Assembly: GCA_036557285.1 (NCBI GenBank)
Contig: DATBHW010000003.1
Location: forward strand, 124,001 to 188,000
Direction of reading: 5' to 3'
Length of the DNA stretch: 64,000 bases
Source: Ktedonobacterales bacterium
GTDB taxonomy: Bacteria > Chloroflexota > Ktedonobacteria > Ktedonobacterales > DATBGS01
The notes under the pieces are model-generated. The model ran no database searches and was not told where the DNA came from. It was given only the letters and a program-made list of their open reading frames with translations. Position numbers and translations under genes: made by a program. The number at the start of each line of letters is the position of its first letter. Within the stretch, counting starts at the first letter, position 1. Shown here piece after piece: positions 17,097 through 26,323 of this stretch.

Positions 17097-17675
17097 CTAG
17101 AACGGCAAGCCCCAGAGGGCATACCAGCGTTCCAGGTCTTTCTCGATGGGCATTTCTTTGTCCATCGCCGCGCTCAAACGCAGTTCTTCGGCATTGTCGC
17201 GGTGATGGCTGCTGCTGTCGGGGCGGGGGACAAAGGGGTAGAAGGTGCCGCGCTTATAGTTATATACCCAGTAGATGGGGCGGGCGCGCTCGTCATTAAA
17301 GCGAAAGACGGCTGCCAGCAATTGCTCGGAATAGCCCTCTTCCAGCAGACTCTGGCTGACCATATGCACCGCCGCGACCATGCCCTGGAAGTCCTGGCCT
17401 TCCATTAGAAACCACTTATAGCCCAGGTCGTCTTCCCAGGGGCGCGCCTGGACGCCGCCGCCCTGGCCTGCCACCTGCATTAACTGATTCAATTCGCCCT
17501 GCAACTGCTTGAAGGGCGAGGAGGCCAGCCCTTGAAAGCAGATGCCCGCGTGGCCCGCCGGAACCAGTTCCAAACTGGTACGCAGCGTCAATTCCGCTGT
17601 AGACATAGCAAAGAGCTTCTCTGGACTCATTTTCACCGGCTTTTGCCGCCCAAAGAGCGTCTCAAAGAACCCCAT
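17097..17675 (-). CDS. pspAB: PspA-associated protein PspAB
   Basis: The 192-residue product begins MGFFETLFGRQKPVK, has a conserved GHAGICFQG core, and near the C-terminus YKRGTFYPFVPRP and EKDLERWYALWGLP, the pattern of the PspAB family found with PspA and HtpX in Actinobacteria. The role is likely accessory to membrane-stress sensing; no enzymatic motif is seen. The ATG at 17675 has GAGGAGG 8 nt upstream. It lies 33 bp after htpX on the same strand. Confidence 0.87.
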   Translation of the reverse strand: MGFFETLFGRQKPVKMSPEKLFAMSTAELTLRTSLELVPAGHAGICFQGLASSPFKQLQGELNQLMQVAGQGGGVQARPWEDDLGYKWFLMEGQDFQGMVAAVHMVSQSLLEEGYSEQLLAAVFRFNDERARPIYWVYNYKRGTFYPFVPRPDSSSHHRDNAEELRLSAAMDKEMPIEKDLERWYALWGLPF

Positions 17676-17708
17676 GCTTGCTGCCTCCTCGTGTTCAAGA
17701 GCCAATTA

Positions 17709-18626
17709 TTAGCGGGGCGCTTCCATTTGCTTCTGGATGCGCTGCAACCGCTCGACGCGATGCTCCAGCGACGGGTGTGTCGAGAAGAGCTCCATCACGC
17801 TCTGGCCGCGCAGCGGCATGATCATCAGCGCGCTCACCCCCTGCGCCTGGCGCAGATCGCGGTCGGGGATGCGCCCGCTCTCAATCGTACCTTCGATGCG
17901 CATGAGCGCCGAGGCCAGATTCCCCGGCTCGCCGGTAATCAGCGCCGAGCCGCGATCCGCCGCGTATTCCCGATAGCGCGAGAGCGTGCGAATCAGCACG
18001 AAGCTGAGCGCGTAGACGACGATTGCCACCAGCCAGACCAGAACGAAGGCGTTGCCCCCGCCATCGCGGTCATCGCGCCGACCACCGCCATAGAACGCGC
18101 CCCACAGGAACGAGTTGACAATCAGCGAAGCGACCATCGAGAGGAACATCGCTATGGTCATCACCACCATATCGCGGTTGATGATATGGGTCAGTTCATG
18201 GGCCAGCACCGCCTCCAGTTCCTGGGTATTCAGGCGATCCAGCAGGCCCGTCGTCACAGCGATCACCGCGTGCTTCTTGCTGCGGCCCGTGGCAAAGGCA
18301 TTAGGCAGGTTGGTATTGACAATCGCTACTTTCGGCTTGGGCAGATTGGCCTGGGCCGACAGGCGATCAATCAGCGCGTGAAGCTGCGGCGCTTCCTCTG
18401 GAGTGACCTCGCGCGCGTTCATCGAAAAAAGGGCTATCTTATCAGTGAAGAAGAGTTGGACACCCAGGATCACCGCCGCAATCACCAGCAGCAAGATGAA
18501 GTTGACGCCCAGATACCACAACACCACGATAAACGCGGTATAGAGCGCGCCCAGTAGCAGCATGGTGGTGAACATGCGCAGTGAAAGTTGAACATCCGGC
18601 TTATACCAGGTCGGTCGCTTTGCCAT
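17709..18626 (-). CDS. htpX: HtpX-like M48 membrane zinc protease
   Basis: The 305-residue protease has two N-terminal membrane segments (about 18-60), the zinc site HELTH at 143-147, two further membrane segments (about 155-212) and the third ligand in YREYAADRGSA at 218-228. It degrades damaged membrane proteins, and fits the Psp context with pspAB downstream. The ATG at 18626 is preferred, with GGGAG upstream; an ATG at 18644 would add six residues. Confidence 0.92.
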   Translation of the reverse strand: MAKRPTWYKPDVQLSLRMFTTMLLLGALYTAFIVVLWYLGVNFILLLVIAAVILGVQLFFTDKIALFSMNAREVTPEEAPQLHALIDRLSAQANLPKPKVAIVNTNLPNAFATGRSKKHAVIAVTTGLLDRLNTQELEAVLAHELTHIINRDMVVMTIAMFLSMVASLIVNSFLWGAFYGGGRRDDRDGGGNAFVLVWLVAIVVYALSFVLIRTLSRYREYAADRGSALITGEPGNLASALMRIEGTIESGRIPDRDLRQAQGVSALMIMPLRGQSVMELFSTHPSLEHRVERLQRIQKQMEAPR

Positions 18627-18963
18627 CGTTTTTGTATCTCCCATCCAGGTTGGCCCGCGCTGAGGCTTATAACCGCGCAGACGCGCCGTTGACCCACCTG
18701 GGAAACCACGCGAGTAACTCGCGCTGAGACGCTCTCACGTACCCACTTAAGTATACGCGCCAGCACGCTAAAAGGTGCATCTTTGGGGCATGTTCCCCAA
18801 AAAGACGCATCGTAAAGCATTGATCAAACGCCTCATGGTAATTGTACCACAGGCATCTTCTAACGAAATTGTGTATAATACTACTATTCTTAAGGTGGGC
18901 CAGCTTTTGCAAACAAGCCTGCCAGGAATACGTCTCACTCACTCTAGGGATGGAGTCTGAGCT
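18627..18963. other. 337-bp divergent intergenic region (htpX / receiver gene)
   Basis: No gene is seen. The region has a hairpin with 7-bp arms TTTGGGG (18782-18788) and CCCCAAA (18795-18801), a CGCGAG-TAA-CTCGCG palindrome (18709-18723) and a TATAAT at 18874-18879 on the + strand that may be the -10 element for the receiver gene. No convincing -35 matches were found. Local AT content rises around 18780-18900, as expected for promoters. Confidence 0.4.
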
Positions 18964-19422
18964 ATGAACAAGTCCCAGGAGGAGCCTGCTCCTCTGGTTG
19001 TGGCTGAACACGATACGCAGCCTGCTGCCCATCGTGAGGGGACCACTGCGACCCGGACCATCCTGATTATTGATGACGATCCCGACATCCTGGAGACGCT
19101 GACATGGGTGCTGGAGGAGGCAGGCTATCCAGTTGCCGCTGTTACCAGTGGACGTGAAGCCTTGCGGTGGATTCAGGCGGCAGAGGCTGTCGGCGAAGCG
19201 CCCGCATTGATCTTGCTCGATCTCGCCCTGCCGGGCATGAGTGGCGCGCAGGTCGTAGCTGCGCTGCGCCAGAAAAAGGGCGTAAAGGTCTCGCCGATCA
19301 TTGTAATCAGCGCCGACCAATACGCGCACGTGCGCGGGAGCGAATTGGGGGCGGCGTGTACGCTCACGAAACCTTTCGAGGTCGAAAGGTTGCTGAAACT
19401 CGTCAAGCAGTTCGCAGCTTGA
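18964..19422 (+). CDS. stand-alone response-regulator receiver protein
   Basis: The 152-residue protein is one CheY-like receiver domain after a 30-residue acidic, low-complexity N-terminus. The acidic pocket is DDD at 37-39, the phospho-acceptor Asp is at 86 in LLDLALP, Ser 116 takes the Thr/Ser switch position and Lys 136 is in LTKPFE. No output domain or neighbouring histidine kinase is seen, so it must act through protein contacts with a kinase encoded elsewhere. A GGAG site lies upstream. Confidence 0.88.
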   Translation: MNKSQEEPAPLVVAEHDTQPAAHREGTTATRTILIIDDDPDILETLTWVLEEAGYPVAAVTSGREALRWIQAAEAVGEAPALILLDLALPGMSGAQVVAALRQKKGVKVSPIIVISADQYAHVRGSELGAACTLTKPFEVERLLKLVKQFAA

Positions 19423-19570
19423 ACCCGATACCTGTCATGCCTGCCTGCTGCATCCGACGAGTCGGTCTTGCCGGGCAGAGTCAGCGTTACGCGCAGTAGG
19501 GCAGATTGCTCACACGACGCAGCCGGTCTGGTATCCCTACGCGCCTGGAAAGTGCGAGGTTTGCGACTGC

Positions 19571-20473
19571 ATGACTGTACGTACCACACCGCTGGAGCAG
19601 GAGGCTGTTCCAACCCGCTCGCTGCCCTTGTGGAGACGTTATCCGCTCTATGGGTATCTGGCAATCGCCCTGAATCTGACGGTCTGGTTCCTGGCCTGGA
19701 CTCGCATTGACCCCTTTTACCGCTATAGCTTCTTTCCGCTCTGGTTCAGCTTCATCATCGTGCTCGACGCGCTGAACAAAGCGCGCACCGGCAGTTCGTT
19801 GATGACGCGCGCCCCGGCGAAGTTCGCGCAGATGTTTGCGCTTTCCGCGCTGTTCTGGTGGCTCTTCGAGGCCTTCAACATTCCTGTGCAGAACTGGCAC
19901 TACATCTACGATCACACCTACAGCGCCGCCGAGCAGATTTTTGTCCAGACGCTCGATTTCACCACCGTTTTGCCGGTTGTGATGGAGATGGCCGAACTCT
20001 GGACCAGCTTCAAGGGGCTGCGCCCACGCCTGCCCGCCTATGCAACTGGCCCGCGCGCCTCCGCGCCCACCGCCGCGCGGCTGATGCTGCTGGGTGGCGC
20101 CTGCGTCATCCTGCCCTTTCTCTTCCCGCAGCAGGCGTTCATGCTCATCTGGCTTTCCGTTGTCCTGCTGCTGGACCCACTGAATAACTTGATGGGGCGC
20201 AAATCGGCTCTGGCGCACCTCAAAGTGCGCGACTGGCGCTTTTTTGTGGCGCTGCCGCTGGCCGCGCTGACCTGCGGCTTTTTTTGGGAGATGTGGAACT
20301 TCTTTTCGCTGCCCAAATGGTACTATACCGTTCCCTATGTCGGCTTTGCCAGGGTCTTCGAGATGCCCATCCTGGGCTATACCGGCTATCTGCCGTTTGC
20401 CCTGGAACTCTTTGCCCTCTATCAGTTCTTGCTGGCATTCCTGAACCAGAAGGACGACGCTCTGGCGTTCTAG
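19571..20473 (+). CDS. conserved polytopic membrane protein of unknown function
   Basis: This 300-residue protein has about eight predicted membrane segments. Notable segments are LFEAFNIPVQNWHYIY near 98-113, a GFFWEMWNF motif near 236-244 and a YTVPYVGFARVFEMPILGY block near 253-271, all rich in conserved-looking Trp, Glu and Pro within membranes. I recognise this as a recurrent uncharacterised bacterial family but cannot name a function. It lies between the receiver gene and an AI-2E-family transporter on the same strand. Confidence 0.7.
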   Translation: MTVRTTPLEQEAVPTRSLPLWRRYPLYGYLAIALNLTVWFLAWTRIDPFYRYSFFPLWFSFIIVLDALNKARTGSSLMTRAPAKFAQMFALSALFWWLFEAFNIPVQNWHYIYDHTYSAAEQIFVQTLDFTTVLPVVMEMAELWTSFKGLRPRLPAYATGPRASAPTAARLMLLGGACVILPFLFPQQAFMLIWLSVVLLLDPLNNLMGRKSALAHLKVRDWRFFVALPLAALTCGFFWEMWNFFSLPKWYYTVPYVGFARVFEMPILGYTGYLPFALELFALYQFLLAFLNQKDDALAF

Positions 20474-20625
20474 AGCCTGCGCATGGCGTTTGCGCTTGAG
20501 GCCAAAGTAGTTGTATCCTGTAGAATACAGAACCCTGGTTCTGATACTGGCCCCTGGCTAAGAGCATTGCAGTGGGTCTGAGGGATGAGTTGGCAGAGAG
20601 ATTGAGCCGCTAGAAAGTACGCGTT

Positions 20626-21861
20626 ATGTCCGGCACAGAGCCGCAAAACCCGCAGCAGCAGGACCAGCCTGAGACAACAGGGCGTCTCTTCCCGGCGCAC
20701 GTCAAAATCTCCATAGCCCCCAGGACGATCTGGCTGACGATTGGGGCAACTGTCGGCGTTATCCTCTTGCTGCTCTTTCTCAAGAGCATCATTTCGGTTC
20801 TCTTGCTCCTCTTTGCCGCCATCACCATTGCCGAGGCCATGCGTCCCGCAGTGCGCTGGATGAATCGCTACCATATCCCGCGCTGGATAGGGGTACTGAT
20901 CATCTATCTGATCGGTCTGGGCATCCTGGCCGGACTGGGCTATCTGATTAGCCAGCCGTTGGTAGAGGAGATCAACCTCTTCTTGAAGAATCTGCCGCAG
21001 TACACGACGGATGTGGAAAACTTCGCCGAGCAGGCGCAGGGCGCGCTCAAAGACCTGCCCGGAGGCGACGCTATCCCCAACCAGATCGCTAATGTGCTCG
21101 GCAATATCACGCCCATCATCGTCAGCATCCCAACAACGATCATCGGCATCCTTTCCGATATTGTGATCACCCTCTTCATGGCCCTGTTCTGGACCGCGTA
21201 CAGCGATGGCCTGCGCGAGTTCTTCCTCAGCCTCTTCCCTCCGCGTCTGCGCCGCGCGGGCGCGGAGGCGCTGGATGACATGAGCCTGCGCCTGGGGGGC
21301 TATGTACACGGTGTCCTGATCAATATGTTTGTGATCGGCATCCTGTGCGGTGTGGCCTGCTGGCTGCTTGGCTTGCGGTTTGCGCTGCTGCTGGGCGTCT
21401 TTGCCGGACTGACCGAGTTAATTCCGCTGGTCGGGCCATTCATCGGCGCGGCGCCCGCTATCATCCTGGGCTTCACCATCTCGCCCACCAGAGGCATCAT
21501 CGTGGCGCTGGTCTATCTGCTCATTCAGCAGTTTGAGGGACATACGCTGGTCCCCCTGGTGATGAACCGCGTCGTGCAACTGCGCCCGCTGACCGTCGTG
21601 GTCGCCCTGGCGATTGGCACGCTCTTATTTGGCCTGGAAGGGACGCTGCTGGCGGTGCCATTCGCCGCCGTCGCCCAGGTCTTCATCGTGCGGGTGCTGG
21701 CCCCCTGGATTCGCAGCGCGACAGGCGGCGATCACCACGACACCACACTGGAGGAGGCCAGGGCCATTCCGCCCGGCCCGCCGGAGGACGAGGGGCAGCC
21801 GCAGGAAGCGCCGGAACCCGCCGAAAGCCGCAACGATACGGAAGTGGGTACTCGGCGGTGA
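20626..21861 (+). CDS. AI-2E family transporter (PerM/YdiK-like)
   Basis: The 411-residue protein has the AI-2E/UPF0118 architecture: two N-terminal membrane segments, a soluble region after LISQPLVEEINLFLKNLP, then four or more segments with GLTELIPLVGPFIGAAPAII and QFEGHTLVPLVMNRVV, the family signature. Members include sodium/proton antiporters and signal exporters; the substrate here is unknown. The C-terminal 40 residues are acidic and disordered. Confidence 0.87.
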   Translation: MSGTEPQNPQQQDQPETTGRLFPAHVKISIAPRTIWLTIGATVGVILLLLFLKSIISVLLLLFAAITIAEAMRPAVRWMNRYHIPRWIGVLIIYLIGLGILAGLGYLISQPLVEEINLFLKNLPQYTTDVENFAEQAQGALKDLPGGDAIPNQIANVLGNITPIIVSIPTTIIGILSDIVITLFMALFWTAYSDGLREFFLSLFPPRLRRAGAEALDDMSLRLGGYVHGVLINMFVIGILCGVACWLLGLRFALLLGVFAGLTELIPLVGPFIGAAPAIILGFTISPTRGIIVALVYLLIQQFEGHTLVPLVMNRVVQLRPLTVVVALAIGTLLFGLEGTLLAVPFAAVAQVFIVRVLAPWIRSATGGDHHDTTLEEARAIPPGPPEDEGQPQEAPEPAESRNDTEVGTRR

Positions 21862-21941
21862 GAGCAGAGTTATTATTGCCCATTGCCCTTCGCCTTTCCT
21901 CCTTAATCCAACTCGGCAATCTATCCCTGAATGAATAAGGA

Positions 21942-22166
21942 TCAAGGTTGGGCCAGCAGAACGAAACCAACGCCAAGTACCCATAAAGTTAGAGAAACCC
22001 CCAATACGACAGCGCCAGCTATTACGGCGTCGAAGGCGTTTATCAATATAAGGCTTCCTACGAAAAGGACTGCGGAGAGTGTGAAGGTTGCTATCGCAGC
22101 TCTCTTCGCCCATTTTTTCTGCGCTGCTTCTTCTGGTTTCTTTGCTGGTGACGCCTTCTCTGTCAT
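21942..22166 (-). CDS. small two-helix membrane protein
   Basis: A 74-residue product with a charged, Lys-rich N-terminus (about 1-25) and two hydrophobic segments (about 25-45 and 48-72). The start codon directly follows the stop codon of the macrodomain gene on the same strand, so the two are probably co-translated. No family is recognised. Confidence 0.6.
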   Translation of the reverse strand: MTEKASPAKKPEEAAQKKWAKRAAIATFTLSAVLFVGSLILINAFDAVIAGAVVLGVSLTLWVLGVGFVLLAQP

Positions 22167-22167
22167 T

Positions 22168-22692
22168 TTACTCGCCGCTCAGGTGCTGCATGGCATTGAG
22201 ATAGACCTGATAGGCGCGCTCGCTGAAGCACATGAAGATCACCTGCTCCGGCAAAGCGTGTCCGTCAAGGAAGCGTCTGGTTTCGGAGACGGCAATAGCG
22301 GTGGCGCGCTCCAGAGGAAAGCCGAAGATACCCGTACTGATCGCTGGAAACGCAAGTGTGTGGATGTCGTGCTGCTCAGCCAGCGCCAGGCTCTTTTGAT
22401 AGCAGCTTGCCAGCAGCGCGTCTTCCTGATGCTCGCCGTCTTGCCAGATAGGGCCGACGGTGTGAATCACCCAGCGCGCCGGAAGCCGGAAACCAGGCGT
22501 GATCTTCGCGTCGCCCGTTGGGCAGCCACTCAACGCCAGGCATGTCTGCTCCAGTTCTGGCCCCGCAGCGTCATGAATCGCCCCACAGACGCCTCCACCG
22601 GCCCGCAAAGCACTATTGGCCGCGTTGACGATGGCATCCACCTGCTGTCGGGTAATGTCGCCCTGCGCAGCGATCATTCTTGCTTCCATCAC
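22168..22692 (-). CDS. macrodomain ADP-ribose-processing protein
   Basis: The 174-residue protein is a MacroD-type macrodomain, which removes ADP-ribose from proteins or hydrolyses O-acetyl-ADP-ribose. Landmarks are GDITRQQVDAIVNAAN near 11-26 with the catalytic-region Asn, GGGVCGAIH at 33-41 and the ligand loop PAISTGIFGFP near 116-126. Length is standard for the single-domain family. It is followed by the small membrane protein gene. Confidence 0.92.
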   Translation of the reverse strand: MMEARMIAAQGDITRQQVDAIVNAANSALRAGGGVCGAIHDAAGPELEQTCLALSGCPTGDAKITPGFRLPARWVIHTVGPIWQDGEHQEDALLASCYQKSLALAEQHDIHTLAFPAISTGIFGFPLERATAIAVSETRRFLDGHALPEQVIFMCFSERAYQVYLNAMQHLSGE

Positions 22693-22737
22693 GCGCCTCT
22701 CTTCAGGGCCTCATCCCTCCTGTGCGCCTGACGCCAG

Positions 22738-25284
22738 CTAGGGCGTCGGGGTATCCGTTGGTGTCGGGCTAGGCGTCGGGCTAGGTGTTGGGCTGGGCGT
22801 CGGGCTGGGCGTTGGACTTGGCGTTGGACTTGGCGTTGGACTCGGCGCCGACGGATTCGCTGGCCTTGGCGTGGGTGTCTTGGTTGGCGTTGGCGTCGGC
22901 GTCGGTGACTTTGTTGGCGTTGGCGTCGGAGTAACCCAGGGGACTGTGGTCTGCGTGAACGTCGGCTTGCCGCCATGCAATCCGTTATCAAAGGTAAAGA
23001 AGATCAGCCGCGCATCGCCTTTCGCCTCGTCCACCAGCAAAACGCTGTCGGCGCAGAATTGATTGACCGTCACCGTCGTACCCGATGTTGGCGAAGTGGG
23101 CGCGCCGTCGTTATGGGGGTCTGGCGTCGGTGTGGCGGTAGGTGTGGCAGTAGGCGTGGACGTTGCGGTATGAGTAGGTGTCGCGGTATCCTGGGCGCCT
23201 GGCTGGTTGTCGCAGGGCGCGCCAAACTGGCCGACAAAGACCGTCCAGGTCGAGCGGAAGCCAGTATAGCGCGCCTGGTGTCCGACCTCTAGATTGGCGT
23301 CAAAGCCCACAAAGGAAAGCATCCCCGCGCCGCGACTATACATCAGCAACTCAACCGAGGCGCTGCTGGGGCCGCCAAAATGGCCGGTATAAAACTCCCA
23401 TCCTTTGCCCCAGTTGGAATAGCTCACCTGGCGGCGCAGCGTGAGATCGGGATTAAAGGCCATCACCTGCGCCTTGCCAGCCTTGCGGTCAAAGAGGAAG
23501 AGGCTGTTGCGCAGCGTGCCATCGTAATCGCCCGGATACACCTCCCAGGCGCCAGAAACCTTGTCCTGCTGAGAGGTTGCGCTGATGTTGAGGTGGTTAT
23601 CGAACGCTACCATGAGCATCACACCCACCTTGCGATCATAGAAGAGCAGGTCATCGCGCCCGGCGTGACTAAACTGGCCGACATGTACCTCAAAGGTATT
23701 ATGCCAGCGATCAAAAGTCACCTGATGGTTCACCGTGAAATCATCGTTATAATTCACCAGCGCCAGGGTGGCGGTGCGATGGTGGTGCTGCCAATCAGTG
23801 GAATTGGGGTCATAGGGCGGGTTGGTATTGGACCCGCCGGAGCCAGGCGGCGGGTTCGTGTTGGTGTCGCCGCCCTGGCTGCCATTCGCGCCGGTATCCA
23901 CTCCAGCCGGAACCGCAGGCTCGCCGGGTGCGGGGGTCCACTGGCCGTGATCTTTCGCTAAATCACGATCATAGAACAGCAGTTGGTCCGCATGACCATC
24001 GAACGAGCCAACATAAATCTCCCAGGTTGACTTCCAGCCTGTTTGCCAGACATCACTGGCAACGCTCAGATCGCTGAAGAGCGTGATGAAGCGGGCGATA
24101 CCATGCTTGCGATCATAGAGCAGCAGATCGGCAGTTCCACTGGAATCGGCGTCAAAGTTGCCGACATACACTTCCCAGGAACTGCCCCAGTGTCCGTTGC
24201 GGGTGGTTGTGTCTTCCAGCGGAACGTCAGTCACCGTCGAGAAATCATCGCTCAGTTGCAGGAAATCGAAAGCGCCCTGGCTGCGGTTATAGCGCAGCAC
24301 TTCGCTGCGCCCGTCGCCCGCAAAATCGGCGACATAATTGCTGATTACATCTGCGCCAGCAGCAGCAGGCGTGCCGGAGCCAGAGCCACCAGGAGCGCCA
24401 CCTGTGCCGGGGAAATAAATGAAGCGCATCTCCCCATTCTGAAAGCGGGGCTGCTGGATGATGGAGACGCGATAATTCTTGCCATAATGAACCAGCGTTG
24501 GGTCGCCGTAATTCTCATAGGTCACATTGAAGGTATCGAGATCGCTGAATACCTGCGTCACAAACGCGACGTGACCAGCATTATCCCAGGCCCAGACGCC
24601 ATCGCCGCGCGGGAAGACGACCAACGCGTTGACACGCGGAACGGTACCCATCTGCAAACCATACTCTTCAGCGCGATCCGCCCAATAGATAGCGTCACCC
24701 CAGGCCGGCAGATTAAAGCCCAGGTTATGCCACTGCTCCCACGCCCACCAGGTACAGTTGCCGCCGCGCAAAGGCTGTGGGCCAGGGCAGACCGGATAGG
24801 GGTTGCCATCCGGGCTATGGTAGACCTTCGCGCAGCCAGCGGCAGCCGGATTCTTCGGCGCGGTCATTGGCGCTTGATTGGCCTGGAGGGCATCGAAAGC
24901 GGAGACGGTTTGCGGAACCGTCGTCCCGCTGGGGGGGAGCGCGTGGCCGCTGGCGTCAGTCGGCGGCGCAGGCAACCCGCCATCCTGGGCCGCCAGGGGG
25001 GCGAACTCCCTGGCATACACTGTTGAGATGCTGCCCGACGCGCTGAGCAGATTCATCAACAGCACAGCAGCCGCGCCGACGACCACCAGCGTCGCGCGCC
25101 GTCGGCGCTGTTCCCGCAGCAAAAGCTGCTGGCGCAGCGTCCGGCGAACACGCATGCGGGCCAGAACGTCATCGAGGGGGGCGTCGTCAACAGCGTCACC
25201 CGCCAGCGTGACGTTCGCTGGCGTCTTCAGAACACTATACCAGGAGAGCAGCCATACACGAAAAGCAGGACGCGGAAAGCGCAT
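22738..25284 (-). CDS. CHAP-domain surface protein with seven-bladed propeller and Pro-Thr tail
   Basis: The 848-residue protein has a cytoplasmic N-terminus, one membrane anchor (about 66-86), a CHAP amidase domain with Cys in GGNCTWWAWEQ and His in NAGHVAFVTQ, then seven repeats of about 55 residues built on WEVYVGxFD...DLLLYDRK, consistent with a seven-bladed FG-GAP/VCBS-like propeller. Linkers in blades 3 and 7 are long and Thr/Pro-rich, and the last 60 residues are PTPSP-type repeats. It is likely a cell-wall-spanning hydrolase or adhesin. The ATG at 25284 has AGGGG 7 nt upstream; an ATG at 25302 is also possible. Confidence 0.83.
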   Translation of the reverse strand: MRFPRPAFRVWLLSWYSVLKTPANVTLAGDAVDDAPLDDVLARMRVRRTLRQQLLLREQRRRRATLVVVGAAAVLLMNLLSASGSISTVYAREFAPLAAQDGGLPAPPTDASGHALPPSGTTVPQTVSAFDALQANQAPMTAPKNPAAAGCAKVYHSPDGNPYPVCPGPQPLRGGNCTWWAWEQWHNLGFNLPAWGDAIYWADRAEEYGLQMGTVPRVNALVVFPRGDGVWAWDNAGHVAFVTQVFSDLDTFNVTYENYGDPTLVHYGKNYRVSIIQQPRFQNGEMRFIYFPGTGGAPGGSGSGTPAAAGADVISNYVADFAGDGRSEVLRYNRSQGAFDFLQLSDDFSTVTDVPLEDTTTRNGHWGSSWEVYVGNFDADSSGTADLLLYDRKHGIARFITLFSDLSVASDVWQTGWKSTWEIYVGSFDGHADQLLFYDRDLAKDHGQWTPAPGEPAVPAGVDTGANGSQGGDTNTNPPPGSGGSNTNPPYDPNSTDWQHHHRTATLALVNYNDDFTVNHQVTFDRWHNTFEVHVGQFSHAGRDDLLFYDRKVGVMLMVAFDNHLNISATSQQDKVSGAWEVYPGDYDGTLRNSLFLFDRKAGKAQVMAFNPDLTLRRQVSYSNWGKGWEFYTGHFGGPSSASVELLMYSRGAGMLSFVGFDANLEVGHQARYTGFRSTWTVFVGQFGAPCDNQPGAQDTATPTHTATSTPTATPTATPTPDPHNDGAPTSPTSGTTVTVNQFCADSVLLVDEAKGDARLIFFTFDNGLHGGKPTFTQTTVPWVTPTPTPTKSPTPTPTPTKTPTPRPANPSAPSPTPSPTPSPTPSPTPSPTPSPTPSPTPTDTPTP
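22741..22930. repeat. GC-rich minisatellite encoding Pro-Ser/Thr tail
   Basis: Short degenerate tandem units of 6 to 12 bp, based on GGCGTCGGGCTA and GGCGTTGGACTT, encode the PTPSP tail of the CHAP protein on the - strand. The purine/pyrimidine-biased tandem structure should be prone to length change by slippage, so the wall-spanning tail may differ between strains. Confidence 0.85.
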
Positions 25285-25666
25285 ATCATTTCCCCTGCTC
25301 ACTACACCCCGGAGCTTCTTACCCCGGATTGCTTCAACGAGCTAATAACCTTTTATCGTCTGAATTATACATGGAGCAGCGTCTGTTACAGCATACACCA
25401 GAAACCGGCTGTAGGATTACGAAATCGGGACTATTGTACCTGATTGGCGCCAACCAGACAACCGCGTTTGGTATCAATCAGGTTACAAACTCGTTATGAA
25501 TGGCCCTATCCGGGGAAGGTTTGCGCGCATTCGGGCAGGCTGTTCAGCCAGAGAAACAAAGGGTATAATCTTTCTCACCTACCGAGGTTTTGTCACTACG
25601 TTCAGTCAAGAAAGGAGCCGCGCGCTCGCCTGCCGCCTTTAGCCAGCAGCGCGCCCGGAAACACCG
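25285..25666. other. 382-bp divergent intergenic region (CHAP gene / DUF1003 gene)
   Basis: No gene is seen. TATAAT occurs on the + strand at 25564-25569, about 100 nt before the DUF1003 start, and on the - strand at 25369-25364, about 80 nt before the CHAP-protein start. The -35 matches are weak on both strands. Local AT content is raised. No repeats of the GCCGCC type are present. Confidence 0.4.
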
Positions 25667-26323
25667 ATGGATACACCAGGTAATACGCAGATGGTTTCAA
25701 CGCCAGCCGCTCCTCATCACCAGGGACTTCACTGGACCGGGGGACTTCACCTGCCTGAGAGCCTGCATCACCTGCGCTTCCCCAGCTTCAAGCACGAACA
25801 CCAACCGATCAGGAACGTCAACGAACTGGCTGCTGAGCAGTTGACCGTTGGGCAGAAGGTGGCCGATGCTGTCGCTGCGAACATGGGGAGCTGGCGTTTT
25901 ATCATTACCCAGAGCTGCATCCTGATAGCCTGGATCGTGTTGAACACTATTGCCTGGAAATTTCGCTGGGATTATTACCCTTTTGTGCTCCTGAACCTGA
26001 TGCTCTCCTTTGAGGCCGCCTTCGCTGCCCCTTTCATTATGATCTCTCAGAACCGCCAGGCCGAAAAAGACCGGCTGACGGCGCAAAACGACTATCTCAC
26101 CGATGTCAAAGGTGAGCAGGAAATCACCCACATCCTGGAGCACCTGGACCATCAGGACAGCCTGATTATCAAAATCATCGAGCGGCTTGAAGCCCAGCAC
26201 GAAGAGATGCTGCGCCGCCTCAACACGCTCGACCCTGCGGTGGCACGCCAGGTGATGAACGAAGCGCAGGGGGTGAGCAAAAAGCATGCCAGCAGACCGA
26301 AGGAAGAAGAAGCCGGGCAATAG
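25667..26323 (+). CDS. DUF1003 family membrane protein
   Basis: The 218-residue protein has the DUF1003 core: NMGSWRFIITQSCILIAWIVLN (first membrane segment, about 72-93), the second segment ending in FAAPFIMISQNRQAEKDRLTAQNDY (about 117-141), and a C-terminal coiled-coil region. A 50-residue His-rich N-terminus precedes it. The function of the family is unknown. It overlaps the following transporter gene by 38 bp. Confidence 0.88.
   Translation: MDTPGNTQMVSTPAAPHHQGLHWTGGLHLPESLHHLRFPSFKHEHQPIRNVNELAAEQLTVGQKVADAVAANMGSWRFIITQSCILIAWIVLNTIAWKFRWDYYPFVLLNLMLSFEAAFAAPFIMISQNRQAEKDRLTAQNDYLTDVKGEQEITHILEHLDHQDSLIIKIIERLEAQHEEMLRRLNTLDPAVARQVMNEAQGVSKKHASRPKEEEAGQ

Noticed and set aside
19571-20473. 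Lycopene-cyclase-like or channel annotation for the polytopic protein
   Set aside because: Only the general membrane topology is similar; no family-specific motif could be matched.
22741-22930. Repeated units suggestive of a CRISPR array
   Set aside because: The units are 6-12 bp, contiguous without spacers, and in frame with a Pro-Ser/Thr protein tail.
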